The notes under the pieces: model-generated
What the model was told of the DNA's origin: nothing
The model's database searches: none
The model's input: the letters and a program-made list of their open reading frames with translations, nothing else
NCBI GenBank assembly: GCA_948735595.1
Contig: CAPXSA010000027.1
Location: 9,113-73,112, forward strand
Direction: 5' to 3'
DNA from: an uncultured Clostridia bacterium
Lineage (GTDB): Bacteria; Bacillota; Clostridia; TANB77; CAG-508
DNA length: 64,000 nt
Program-made: the position numbers and the translations under genes
Part shown: positions 1 through 7,678 of the stretch, piece after piece
Numbering within the stretch: the stretch's first letter is position 1
Layout: each line of letters starts with the position of its first letter

Positions 1-319
1 GAAGTGATACTGCTACTGGTTCATTTGGATTATCAAAATTATAGATATAACACCAGTCTTGTGGCGCTTTTTTCTTTTTAGAAATAATGTCCAGATAATT
101 TCTAGTATACATTGTCTTTCCAACACCGCTTGGTCCTTCTACATATAAATTATATCCTCTAACATCTACATTAAGTCCAAATTCTAGTGCCTTAATTCCT
201 CTATCTTGTCCAATTCCAGTATCAATAGGATCTAGATCTGCAGTAGATGCAAATTCAAATCTATCTGGATTACATACCATCTTTAGTTCTTTATAACTTA
301 ATTCATTTGTTTTTTTCAT
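1..319 (-). CDS. Lon-like ATP-dependent protease, N-terminal part (runs off window)
   Basis: About 106 N-terminal residues of an AAA-type protein; the rest lies left of position 1. The start opposite 317-319 follows a strong AGGAGG ribosome site at 321-330. The opening residues and the spacing to a Walker A motif GPSGVGKT (residues 62-69) fit the AAA_32 domain of Lon-related ATP-dependent proteases, which unfold and degrade cytosolic proteins. The C-terminal Ser/Lys protease domain cannot be seen, so the proteolytic role is taken from the family. It is followed on the minus strand by nothing visible and preceded by rimI-tsaB-tsaE. It could be another AAA_32 protein without the protease domain. 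Confidence 0.75.
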   Translation of the reverse strand, partial: MKKTNELSYKELKMVCNPDRFEFASTADLDPIDTGIGQDRGIKALEFGLNVDVRGYNLYVEGPSGVGKTMYTRNYLDIISKKKKAPQDWCYIYNFDNPNEPVAVSL

Positions 320-334
320 TGTTTCCTCCTTAGT

Positions 335-367
335 ATGTCAGTTTTGAGACATTAGTTTAACTGACAT
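335..367. repeat. REP-family palindrome, short copy (R1)
   Basis: A 9-bp inverted repeat, ATGTCAGTT and AACTGACAT, encloses a loop matching half of the GGGAC...GTCCC repeats found at 51380 and 52704 (AGTTAAACTAA then a GTCYC block). It lies across the 3' end of rimI, whose last residues are translated from it. Confidence 0.6.
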
Positions 368-797
368 GATAATCGCATTATCTATGTTGTGATAATATTT
401 TTTTCGAAGTCCTACTTGCTGAAAGCCAAATCTTTGATATAAATTAATAGCTGACTGATTTTTTTCGTTTACTTCTAAAGTAATGCTTTGTATGTTTAGT
501 CTTTTAGTAACTTCAAAGATTTTATTTAGCAATTTTGTGCCTATTCCTTTTTGTCTTTTATCTTTTCTAACTACAATATTCATAATATTGACTTCATCTA
601 TTATTTTTAATATTCCTGCAAAACCTACAATTTCTTGATTTTGTTTTGCAACTATGTAGTAAGAATCTAAACCGATTTTTATTTTCTAATTCTTCTTGCA
701 AAGTTCCTACTGTCCAAAAATCATCAAAGTCTTCTGTTAATTTCTCTTTTATTTGATCTAAGTCAGACAGTTGCATTTTTGTTATTTCTATTTCCAT
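338..797 (-). CDS. rimI: Ribosomal protein S18-alanine N-acetyltransferase RimI, split by a +1 shift at CGG
   Basis: GNAT-fold enzyme that acetylates the N-terminus of ribosomal protein S18. The first 41 residues (start at 797) match a RimI N-terminus; codon 42 is CGG (complement of 672-674). Dropping its C and reading GGT in the +1 frame gives GLDSYYIVAKQNQEIVGFAG and then the acetyl-CoA motif RQKGIG, up to the stop at 338. Read without a shift the frame closes after 67 codons. The C-terminal SVKLMSQN comes from a REP repeat. It is 10 bp downstream of tsaB in the usual tsaE-tsaB-rimI order. It may be a pseudogene, a sequencing error, or a gene read by frameshifting (see findings). Confidence 0.8.
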
Positions 798-807
798 CCT
801 TATTCCC

Positions 808-1446
808 TCAGCTATTATTTTTTGCTTCTAAAGCTAGTTCTGCCTGAGATTTTCTTAAATAGACTGGAGATAAAATAGAAGAATTACCTGCTTTTCCATT
901 TTTATATTTAGTATAACCAATTTTAGCCATAGTTATTCCTAATCCATCATTTTGCTCATTTACAATTTTATATTGTTTTTGTATTTCTTTTAATTTCTCA
1001 TCCGTCAAATTCAAAAATGTCAAGTCTTCTTGCACCGTTTTTAAATTACCATTTTCGTCTTTTCTTATTTCATAATATCCTACATAAGCATTTTCATGCC
1101 CTGCATCAATAATAGCACATATCTTTCCTTCTGTTTCTAAACTATATGCTAAGGCTTCTAGTGAATTTACCCCAACCACTGGAATATTTTTACTATCCGC
1201 AAAAGCTTTTGCTGTTGCTATTCCTATTCTTACTCCTGTAAAAGAACCAGGGCCTAGACAACATATAATTAGTCCAATATCATCTAAAGATAGTTTGCTT
1301 TTTTGAAATGCTTCGTCTATCATAGGCATTAATTTTTGTGAATGTGTCTTCTCTTCTTCATTATTTAATTCAATTATTTTTTCTTCATTTTGTGTAATTA
1401 CTACAATTGCATTTTTAGAAGAAGTATCTAAGCTTAAAATTTTCAT
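808..1446 (-). CDS. tsaB: tRNA threonylcarbamoyladenosine biosynthesis protein TsaB
   Basis: Inactive ASKHA-fold partner of TsaD that, with TsaE, places the threonylcarbamoyl group on A37 of ANN-decoding tRNAs in the cytosol. The start LSLDTSSKNAIVVI, the segment CLGPGSFTGVRIGIATAKAF and the length of 212 residues are typical. The gene is 8 bp downstream of tsaE and 10 bp upstream of rimI, so the three are co-transcribed. No tsaD is visible in the window. Confidence 0.95.
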   Translation of the reverse strand: MKILSLDTSSKNAIVVITQNEEKIIELNNEEEKTHSQKLMPMIDEAFQKSKLSLDDIGLIICCLGPGSFTGVRIGIATAKAFADSKNIPVVGVNSLEALAYSLETEGKICAIIDAGHENAYVGYYEIRKDENGNLKTVQEDLTFLNLTDEKLKEIQKQYKIVNEQNDGLGITMAKIGYTKYKNGKAGNSSILSPVYLRKSQAELALEAKNNS

Positions 1447-1454
1447 CTTTTCTC

Positions 1455-1904
1455 CTATTGAAACAAACTAATATATTTCTCTCCAAAAGGTTCTATTTGA
1501 AGTTCTCTATATTCTTCATTTTCGTTATCTTTTTGGAAAGTTACTTTGATATAATCTTTTGGCAAAATATTTTCTATCATTTCTCCCCATTCTATGAGAC
1601 AAATACCTTGTTCAAAATATTCTTCTCCACCTATTGCATAAAACTCATCTGTATCAGCTAAGCGATATACGTCGAAATGATAAATACTAGTATCTTTTGC
1701 ATGATATTCATTGACTATCGTAAAAGTAGGACTAGAAATTTCATTTTCTAATCCAAAATATTTAAGTACCCCTTGAACAAACTTCGTTTTGCCTGAGCCA
1801 AGTTCTCCAGATAAAACCACAATGTCCTTTTTGGTTAGTTTTGATGCAAATTTTGAGGCAAATTCAATGGTATCTTGTTCACATTTTGAAATAAATCGAA
1901 TCAT
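1455..1904 (-). CDS. tsaE: tRNA threonylcarbamoyladenosine biosynthesis ATPase TsaE
   Basis: P-loop ATPase that supports TsaB-TsaD in making t6A. The Walker A motif GELGSGKT lies near residues 34-41; SSPTFTIVNEY and HFDVYRL are the usual family blocks, and 149 residues is the normal length. It is first in the tsaE-tsaB-rimI run, with the upstream 190 bp shared with a divergent gene cassette. Confidence 0.95.
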   Translation of the reverse strand: MIRFISKCEQDTIEFASKFASKLTKKDIVVLSGELGSGKTKFVQGVLKYFGLENEISSPTFTIVNEYHAKDTSIYHFDVYRLADTDEFYAIGGEEYFEQGICLIEWGEMIENILPKDYIKVTFQKDNENEEYRELQIEPFGEKYISLFQ

Positions 1905-2019
1905 TTCACATCCCTTTCTTTTTCTATAGCATATTTTATCCCAAGTTCTTTATTTTGTAAAGAAAATTTAATAGAAAAATCGACGAAAAAAGAGGTTTTT
2001 TTCAAAATTTCTTCTATCC

Positions 2020-2048
2020 TTGCAATTTCAAGAAGAACGTGGTATAAT
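2020..2048 (+). promoter_or_regulatory. Vegetative promoter of cassette A
   Basis: TTGCAA at 2020-2025 and TATAAT at 2043-2048 with a 17-bp spacer. It rules out a TTG start at 2020 for the following gene. Confidence 0.75.
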
Positions 2049-2097
2049 ACCTAAACATAGTAACTATACTATAATATTTTTGAAGGGAAGGGCAGCT

Positions 2098-2463
2098 ATG
2101 GAATATTCAGCAAGAGGAGATATTGGAAGCTTTGACCACAGTGTTACTTTGAAAATGGCTGAACATTTTACTCCTGTCACCACTGTAATTGAGCAGTCTT
2201 CTGGCACTCATTACAGCTTTCGGAAGTTCCTTTGGTCGGGCAATTGGGGAATTTGTAATGCCAATTGTAGCAAAATAATCGTCCGAGCAAAAGCCAATTA
2301 TTCCTATGTAGACATTCTTGCCTATGCTCAATGTTTGGTTGCAGGTAATCCTCATTTTGGATGGGATATATACACCTTGTCTGGCATATATGTTGGGCAC
2401 ATCAAGCCTATGTCGCTTGATAAAGCAACCAGATTCTTAGACGAACAAAGGCGCAATTCTTAG
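2098..2463 (+). CDS. Hypothetical protein, single-gene cassette A
   Basis: A 121-residue protein I do not recognise. The ATG at 2098 is preceded by a GAAGGGAAGGG ribosome site; the frame is open further upstream but that region is the promoter. Residues around FLWSGNWGICNANC and GWDIYTLSGIYVGH are rich in Trp, Cys and Gly. Codon use is unlike the neighbours: CGG, CGA and CGC arginines and clearly higher GC. It has its own promoter and its own strong terminator, and it interrupts a minus-strand housekeeping region. Cassettes at 14.7 kb and 41 kb have the same build. It is probably acquired; function unknown. Confidence 0.7.
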   Translation: MEYSARGDIGSFDHSVTLKMAEHFTPVTTVIEQSSGTHYSFRKFLWSGNWGICNANCSKIIVRAKANYSYVDILAYAQCLVAGNPHFGWDIYTLSGIYVGHIKPMSLDKATRFLDEQRRNS

Positions 2464-2479
2464 TATAACCTTTTCATGC

Positions 2480-2517
2480 AAAAGCCGACTCTCTTTTAGG
2501 GGGTCGGCTTTTATTTT
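2480..2517. terminator. Intrinsic terminator between cassette A and rplS
   Basis: A GC-rich 10-bp stem, AAAAGCCGAC with GTCGGCTTTT, followed by a T-run. It can serve the plus-strand cassette and the convergent rplS operon. Confidence 0.85.
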
Positions 2518-3152
2518 TATTCTTTTCCTTCTTCTACTGGAGCATCTTTTACAGCTTCAACAGCTTCTTCTTTTACAGTATCTACAGTTTCTTGTACTAC
2601 TGGATTCTCTGTTTCAACAGCTGGTGCTTCTTCTGGAGCAGCTTCAGCTGGTGTTTCATCAGCTTTTGCTTCAACAGCTGCTTCTTCTTTTACTTCAGTA
2701 GCAGCTTCTGTAGCTTCTGCTGTTGCTTGGGCGTTTTCTACTACTTCTTCAGTAGCTAACTCTTCTGCTAAGTCTTCTTTTACAGTAATTTCTACATTTT
2801 CAATTCTAGCACCTGTATTTTCTTTTGTCTTAGCAGCTTTACCAATTCTGTCTCTTAAGTAATATAGCTTTGCACGTCTAGCTTTACCAACTCTTACTAC
2901 CTCTACCTTTTCTACTAATGGTGAATGTACTAAAAATGTTTTTTCAACACCTACACCATAAGAAAGCTTTCTTACTGTGAAAGTAGCATTTACTCCTCCG
3001 TTTTGTTTTTTAATAATAATTCCTTCAAATACTTGAATTCTTTCTCTGTTTCCTTCTTTAATTTTTTGATGTACTCTTACAGTATCACCAATTTTTAAAT
3101 CAGGAATCTTATTTTTTAATTGTTCATGTTCAATTGATTTTATGATATCCAT
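2517..3152 (-). CDS. rplS: 50S ribosomal protein L19 with acidic C-terminal extension
   Basis: L19 lies at the 30S-50S interface. Residues 1-115 are a complete L19 (PDLKIGDTVRVHQKIKEG, VRRVGKARRAKLYYLRDR-like block). Residues from about 118 to 211 are an added low-complexity tail of Glu, Ala, Val and Thr with repeated EEA and EAPAE-like units, nearly doubling the usual length of 115. The strand order trmD-rplS follows the normal rpsP-rimM-trmD-rplS operon. The tail is probably disordered; its role is unknown. Confidence 0.95.
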   Translation of the reverse strand: MDIIKSIEHEQLKNKIPDLKIGDTVRVHQKIKEGNRERIQVFEGIIIKKQNGGVNATFTVRKLSYGVGVEKTFLVHSPLVEKVEVVRVGKARRAKLYYLRDRIGKAAKTKENTGARIENVEITVKEDLAEELATEEVVENAQATAEATEAATEVKEEAAVEAKADETPAEAAPEEAPAVETENPVVQETVDTVKEEAVEAVKDAPVEEGKE

Positions 3153-3171
3153 GATTTGAATATCCTCCTTT

Positions 3172-3837
3172 CTACTTTAATAAATCTGGTCTTTTTAATT
3201 TCGTTATCTCTAGAGACTTTTCTTGTCTCCATTTTTGTATATTTTCATGATGTCCAGAAAGCAATACTTCTGGTACTTTTTTTCCTCTAAATACTTCTGG
3301 TCTTGTATATTGTGGATATTCTAGAAGTCCATTTGAAAAAGATTCTTCCTTAGTGGATTCTTCTTTTAAAACTCCTTCTACATATCGACTTACACTATCA
3401 ATTAATACCATGGCAGGAAGTTCTCCTCCTGTTAATACATAATCTCCTATCGATATTTCCTCATCTACAATCTCATCCAGTACTCTTTGGTCAATTCCTT
3501 CATAATGCCCACATAATAGGATTAAATGTTCTTCTTTGGAAAGTTCTTGCACTTTTGCCTGATTCAATCGTTTTCCTTGTGGTGATAAATAAATGACTTT
3601 TGCATTTTCTTTATTGGGTATGGAAGAATAGGCGTCATATACCACATCTGGCATCATTACCATTCCTGCTCCTCCACCATAAGGAGTATCATCTACTTTC
3701 AAATGTTTATTTTTTGAAAAGTCTCTCATATTAATAAAATTAAATTCTAAAATATGATTTTTACTAGCCCTTCCTAAAATGCTTTGCTGTATTGGCTCAA
3801 ACATTTCTGGAAAAAGAGTTAATACATCAAATCGCAT
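3172..3837 (-). CDS. trmD: tRNA (guanine-N1)-methyltransferase TrmD
   Basis: Makes m1G37 in tRNAs with G at position 36, preventing +1 frameshifting. The 221-residue protein has the SPOUT knot with DDTPYGGGAGMVM and SIGDYVLTGGELPAMV. It sits between rimM and rplS as in most Firmicutes. Confidence 0.97.
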   Translation of the reverse strand: MRFDVLTLFPEMFEPIQQSILGRASKNHILEFNFINMRDFSKNKHLKVDDTPYGGGAGMVMMPDVVYDAYSSIPNKENAKVIYLSPQGKRLNQAKVQELSKEEHLILLCGHYEGIDQRVLDEIVDEEISIGDYVLTGGELPAMVLIDSVSRYVEGVLKEESTKEESFSNGLLEYPQYTRPEVFRGKKVPEVLLSGHHENIQKWRQEKSLEITKLKRPDLLK

Positions 3838-3850
3838 AGCGCGTTCCTTC

Positions 3851-4360
3851 CTACACTAATCCATCTAATAAATGGACAACTATTTTTTCTTGCTCTAAAT
3901 CAATTTGTTTGATAACGTCTTTGATTGCTGGTAATAGAATTTGTTTGCCAAGTGTATCTTTGATAACATAGATATCACTAGCACCTGTATTATAAATATC
4001 ATCTACTTTCCCTAGTAGCTTTCCTTCCTCTGTGTACACTTCTAAGCCAATCAAATCAGCTATAAAGTAAGTATTCTTTGGAAGTTTTCTTGCTTTTTCT
4101 CTTGGAAGTTTTAAATAACAATTACGATATTTTTCAGCATCGTTGACAGTCTCAATTCCCTTTAGTTTTAATAATACTTGGTTTTTACTATATTTTACTT
4201 CTTCAATTTGCATTTCTTGGAGACTTCCCTTTTTATCTACTAAAATCGTTTCCATTTCTTCAAATTGAGAAATATCATCTGTAAAAGGATTTACCTTTAC
4301 CATGCCTTTAATTCCAAAAGTGTTGACAATCTGTCCAATTTCAAAATATTGCTGTTTCAT
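3851..4360 (-). CDS. rimM: 16S rRNA processing protein RimM
   Basis: Assists maturation of the 30S head by binding S19. The N-terminal domain begins EIGQIVNTFGIKGMVKV and a PRC-barrel follows with DLIGLEVYTEEGKLLGKV. The ATG at 4360 is used because AGGAG lies 6-10 bases upstream; the frame could also begin with TTG one codon earlier. It has the usual length (169 residues) and neighbours. Confidence 0.95.
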   Translation of the reverse strand: MKQQYFEIGQIVNTFGIKGMVKVNPFTDDISQFEEMETILVDKKGSLQEMQIEEVKYSKNQVLLKLKGIETVNDAEKYRNCYLKLPREKARKLPKNTYFIADLIGLEVYTEEGKLLGKVDDIYNTGASDIYVIKDTLGKQILLPAIKDVIKQIDLEQEKIVVHLLDGLV

Positions 4361-4371
4361 CAAAACTCCTC

Positions 4372-4602
4372 TTAATTTACAAATTCTACTTCAATTCTTT
4401 TATGTTCTTTTCCTGCTACAGATTTCATTATCATACGAATTGCTTTAGCCGTTTTTCCTTGTTTTCCAATAATTCTTCCCATGTCTTCTTCGGCTATTTT
4501 TACTACATAACTTGCTTTTCTTTCTTCTAAAGTTTCTGTAACAACTACTGCCTCTTTGTTATCTACCATGTTTAGAATAATGGTTTCTAAAATTTCTTTC
4601 AT
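4372..4602 (-). CDS. khpA: KH-domain RNA-binding protein KhpA
   Basis: A small single KH-domain protein of 76 residues with the RNA-binding loop GKQG inside GRIIGKQGKTAKAIR. The family (YlqC/KhpA) pairs with KhpB/Jag and affects cell division and RNA turnover. Position between rpsP and rimM is conserved in Firmicutes. Confidence 0.93.
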   Translation of the reverse strand: MKEILETIILNMVDNKEAVVVTETLEERKASYVVKIAEEDMGRIIGKQGKTAKAIRMIMKSVAGKEHKRIEVEFVN

Positions 4603-4622
4603 CTTGGTTTACCTCTTTAAAA

Positions 4623-4859
4623 TTACTTTGAAGCTCTTTCTACTAAATTCTTAACTGAATCTGTTGGTTTTGCACCATTTTTGATCCATTGTTCGAATTT
4701 TTCATTGTCAATCACAATTGTAGAAGGTTCTGTCATTGGATCATAAGAACCAATTTTTTCGATGATTTTTCCATCTCTTGCTCTTCTAGAATCTGCTACA
4801 ACAATATGATAGAATGGAGCCTTTTTAGCACCTTGTCTTTGTAATCTGATTTTTACCAT
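4623..4859 (-). CDS. rpsP: 30S ribosomal protein S16
   Basis: A 78-residue S16 (MVKIRLQRQGAKKAPFYHIV, RDGKIIEKIGSYDPM). AGGAGGTG precedes the ATG. It heads the rpsP-khpA-rimM-trmD-rplS genes and is separated from ffh by a palindromic element at 4917-5050. Confidence 0.97.
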   Translation of the reverse strand: MVKIRLQRQGAKKAPFYHIVVADSRRARDGKIIEKIGSYDPMTEPSTIVIDNEKFEQWIKNGAKPTDSVKNLVERASK

Positions 4860-4916
4860 TTAATTTCACCTCCTGATATTTTAATTATATATATTAAAAA
4901 TTAAAAACTATTTATT

Positions 4917-5050
4917 ATGTAAAATGTTTATAATACGTTTGTCCTTGCTGTCCGCTCATTTCAAAAGCTAAACGCAAATATAAGAAATGAGCGGAAGGCG
5001 CTCGCAAGCTCACCTTGCGCGGACTGCACTTTATTATACACATTTTACAT
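4917..5050 (-). repeat. Palindromic three-way-junction element, copy 1 (P1)
   Basis: A 134-bp element closed by ATGTAAAATGTNTATAATA inverted repeats. Inside are a perfect 11-bp stem (CCGCTCATTTC, GAAATGAGCGG), a small AAGG/CCTT hairpin, and junction blocks GTCCGCGCAAGG and GGACAAACG (read on the minus strand). Copy 2 at 61713-61851 keeps the junction blocks but changes both sides of the outer and inner stems. It overlaps the ffh stop codon. Confidence 0.75.
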
Positions 5051-6397
5051 TTTAAATTTTTTTAAATCATTAGCATTTAAACCATTCATTAGTCTTTTCA
5101 TACTGCCCTTATCACTTTGCATTTTCTTCATCATTTTTTGAGTCATTTCAAAAGATTTCATGAATTTATTAATATCTTGAACGGTTGTACCACTACCTTT
5201 GCTAATTCTAAGTCTTCTATTGCCATTCAGCAAACGCGGATTTTTTCTTTCTTCTTTTGTCATAGAACAAATCATTGCTTCTATTTTGACAAATTCTTTA
5301 TCATCCACTTGTACATCTTTTAGTTGGTTCATACCCGGAATCATTTTTAATATGGAAGAAAAAGAACCCATTTTTTTTACTTGCCTTAGCTGTGCTAAGT
5401 AATCATCTAAATCTAATTCCTTTTTCTTAAGCTGTTTCTCTAATTTTTCAGCTTCTGCCATATCAAAATTTTCTTCCGCTTTTTCAATAATAGATAGTAC
5501 ATCACCCATTCCTAAAATTCTTTGTGTCATTCTGTCTGGATGGAATACTTCAATATCGCTTAACTTTTCACCAGTTGCTGCAAATTTAATTGGTCTGCCT
5601 GTAATCTTTTTAACAGATAATGCCGCACCTCCACGTGTATCACCATCTAATTTTGTAAGTACAACTCCGTCAATTCCTAGTTCTTCATTGAAGGACTGCG
5701 CAACATTAACTGCATCTTGACCCGTCATGCTGTCTACAACTAATAAGATTTCATGTGGTTTAACATTGGCTTTGACATTTTTTAATTCTGTCATTAATTC
5801 TTCATCAATGTGCAAACGTCCTGCTGTATCTAAGATTACTACATCATTTAATTTACTCATAGCAACTGACATTGCCTGTTTTGCAATATGAACTACATCT
5901 TTGGATTGTTCATTGCTAAAAACTGGAATATTTAGTTGTCCGCCAACTACTTGTAATTGTTTAATAGCTGCTGGTCTATAAATATCACATGCAACTAATA
6001 ATGGCCTTTTTCCTTGTTTACGAAGTAAATTTGCTAACTTTCCTGCGGTAGTTGTTTTACCAGAACCTTGCAAACCTACTAACATAATAACAGTAGGAGG
6101 ATTTGGTGTAAAATTCACTTTGCTTTCTGTTCCTCCTAGCAATTCAACCATTTCATCTTTTACAATTTTAATAACCTGTTGCCCTGGTGTTAAAGATTTT
6201 AATACATCCTGTCCTAAAGCTTTCTCTTGTATGGTACTTATAAATTCTTTTACTATCATATAGTTAACATCCGCTTCAAGTAGTGCAAGTTTTACTTCAC
6301 GAAGCATTTCTTTTAAGTCTGACTCTGTAATTCTTGCTTTACCTCTTAATTTCCTTGTAATATCTTGAAGTTTTGAACTCAGTCCTTCAAAAGCCAT
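5045..6397 (-). CDS. ffh: Signal recognition particle protein Ffh
   Basis: GTPase that binds 4.5S/scRNA and signal sequences and docks with FtsY at the membrane. It has an N-domain, then G-domain motifs GLQGSGKT, DTAGRLHIDEE and TKLDGDTRGGAA, and a Met-rich M-domain with MIPGMNQLKD and KFMKSFEMTQKMMKKM. Length 450. It lies directly downstream of ylxM, the usual partner. Confidence 0.98.
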   Translation of the reverse strand: MAFEGLSSKLQDITRKLRGKARITESDLKEMLREVKLALLEADVNYMIVKEFISTIQEKALGQDVLKSLTPGQQVIKIVKDEMVELLGGTESKVNFTPNPPTVIMLVGLQGSGKTTTAGKLANLLRKQGKRPLLVACDIYRPAAIKQLQVVGGQLNIPVFSNEQSKDVVHIAKQAMSVAMSKLNDVVILDTAGRLHIDEELMTELKNVKANVKPHEILLVVDSMTGQDAVNVAQSFNEELGIDGVVLTKLDGDTRGGAALSVKKITGRPIKFAATGEKLSDIEVFHPDRMTQRILGMGDVLSIIEKAEENFDMAEAEKLEKQLKKKELDLDDYLAQLRQVKKMGSFSSILKMIPGMNQLKDVQVDDKEFVKIEAMICSMTKEERKNPRLLNGNRRLRISKGSGTTVQDINKFMKSFEMTQKMMKKMQSDKGSMKRLMNGLNANDLKKFKM

Positions 6398-6442
6398 CTT
6401 TACACCTCTTTCGTTTTCTTTTAAGCATTTTGTTTTGAGAGG

Positions 6443-6799
6443 TTACGCTAAACAGCTTAACTCTTCTCTAACGTGGTTTAAGATCTTTTCCACTTTTTTA
6501 TCAGAAGATGTTTCTTCAATTTTGCTTAATTCTTCTAGTATTTGTTGTAATTGTTTTTCTTGTTTCAATGTTTTTTCCATAAATGCTAGCTTTTCTTCTA
6601 ATTCGAAAAGTTTATTTTCCCCCTTTTTGATAATATCTCTTACTGCCTGTCTTGTAATTTGATGATTCTCGGCAATTTCAGAGAGTGATAAATCATTGTT
6701 ATAGTAATCATTGATTACTTCATATTGTTTGTCTGTTAGCATTTTTCCATAAATTTGGCATAATAGACTAACCTTCACATTTTTTTCCAATGACTTCAC
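6443..6799 (-). CDS. ylxM: YlxM-family DNA-binding protein
   Basis: A 118-residue UPF0122 protein with a sigma-70 region 4-like helix-turn-helix (LTDKQYEVINDYYNNDLSLS, ITRQAVRDIIKKGE) and a charged C-terminal coiled coil. The family is encoded next to ffh and is thought to modulate SRP. It begins the ylxM-ffh transcription unit. Confidence 0.93.
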   Translation of the reverse strand: MKSLEKNVKVSLLCQIYGKMLTDKQYEVINDYYNNDLSLSEIAENHQITRQAVRDIIKKGENKLFELEEKLAFMEKTLKQEKQLQQILEELSKIEETSSDKKVEKILNHVREELSCLA

Positions 6800-6841
6800 C
6801 TCTTCTTTTTTCCTAGGTTTTCAAAATATTCTCAAAAAAAT

Positions 6842-6875
6842 AATATTAGCACTACTTTTTTTGTAATGCTAATAT
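6842..6875 (-). promoter_or_regulatory. Hairpin in the ylxM mRNA leader
   Basis: On the minus strand TTAGCATTAC and GTAGTGCTAA (one G-U pair) form a stem starting a few bases after the expected transcription start. It could protect the 5' end or control translation; no terminator T-run directly follows. Confidence 0.4.
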
Positions 6876-6904
6876 ACTTTACACCATTTTTTTAGATTTG
6901 TCAA
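6876..6904 (-). promoter_or_regulatory. Promoter of ylxM-ffh
   Basis: TTGACA (complement of 6899-6904), 17 bases, TAAAGT (complement of 6876-6881). Confidence 0.6.
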
Positions 6905-7018
6905 GGGGTTTGGAAGATTTTTCTATTTGTAATCTAGTTTTGGAAATATTTTTTCAAAACTATTATTTTTCTACAACTATTAGAAATAAAATTATTTTCA
7001 ATTTTTTCAAAAAACCTC

Positions 7019-7047
7019 TTGACAAGCCGAACAATATTTTGTATATT
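7019..7047 (+). promoter_or_regulatory. Promoter of the YgjP-like peptidase gene
   Basis: TTGACA at 7019-7024 and TATATT at 7042-7047, 17 bases apart. With the ylxM promoter it accounts for the 298-bp divergent intergenic region. Confidence 0.65.
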
Positions 7048-7097
7048 ATACGCAAACACCGATTCGTAAAACAATAATTTGTTAGGAGGTATGAATT

Positions 7098-7631
7098 ATG
7101 AATATTTTAAACATTGCTATTAATAATGGAGAAGCTGCTATCACTGCACCTTGGAGTTGTTATACAGGTACTATTTCTATTCTAGGAACTATCCGTGAAT
7201 TTCGTTTATATTACAAACATGTAAAAGCTTCTACTGTTAACTTTATCAACCATATTATCGAAGTAATACTTCCTAATAAATTTAAAAAAGCTAAAACAAA
7301 CGACTTATTAAAAATTGTAGTTGCTAAATTATATGATAAAATTGCAGAACAAGAAATTGAAAGAGCAATGGAAAAAACAAGATTGTTATTAGGTTTTGCT
7401 CCTGAAGATTTTACTATGAAAAGATTTAAAAATGGGCAAATTTCTAAATGCTATACAGATGAAAAGAAAATTGTAATTAGTCCTGATATTGTAAAATATG
7501 ATAGAAAAACTATTGAATACATTATTTTACATGAGTTTTGCCATTTAAAATACAAAACACATAGCAAAGGCTTTTGGCAAATGATGAAAACTTATATGCC
7601 TAATTATGAAAAATATGAAATGAGTATATGA
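7098..7631 (+). CDS. YgjP-like zinc metallopeptidase domain protein
   Basis: A 177-residue protein preceded by TAGGAGG. The C-terminal half has the zinc-binding signature HEFCH (near residues 150-154), followed by a third His in THSKGFW and a Pro-containing MMKTYMPNYEKY end, as in the YgjP/WLM M48-like family (DUF45). The first 55 residues are not typical of the family. It is a single gene, divergent from ylxM, with its own promoter and terminator. The substrate is unknown. Confidence 0.75.
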   Translation: MNILNIAINNGEAAITAPWSCYTGTISILGTIREFRLYYKHVKASTVNFINHIIEVILPNKFKKAKTNDLLKIVVAKLYDKIAEQEIERAMEKTRLLLGFAPEDFTMKRFKNGQISKCYTDEKKIVISPDIVKYDRKTIEYIILHEFCHLKYKTHSKGFWQMMKTYMPNYEKYEMSI

Positions 7632-7638
7632 CAAACAT

Positions 7639-7673
7639 AAGAGCAAATCTCTATTAAAAAGAAATTCGCTCTT
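7639..7673. terminator. Bidirectional terminator
   Basis: AAGAGCAAATCTC and GAAATTCGCTCTT form an imperfect stem between the convergent peptidase and folA genes. Confidence 0.6.
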
Positions 7674-7678
7674 ACCTC

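Noticed and set aside
2107..2400. Minus-strand frame of 97 codons opposite cassette A
   Set aside because: No ribosome site or promoter; the plus-strand frame has both and a terminator.
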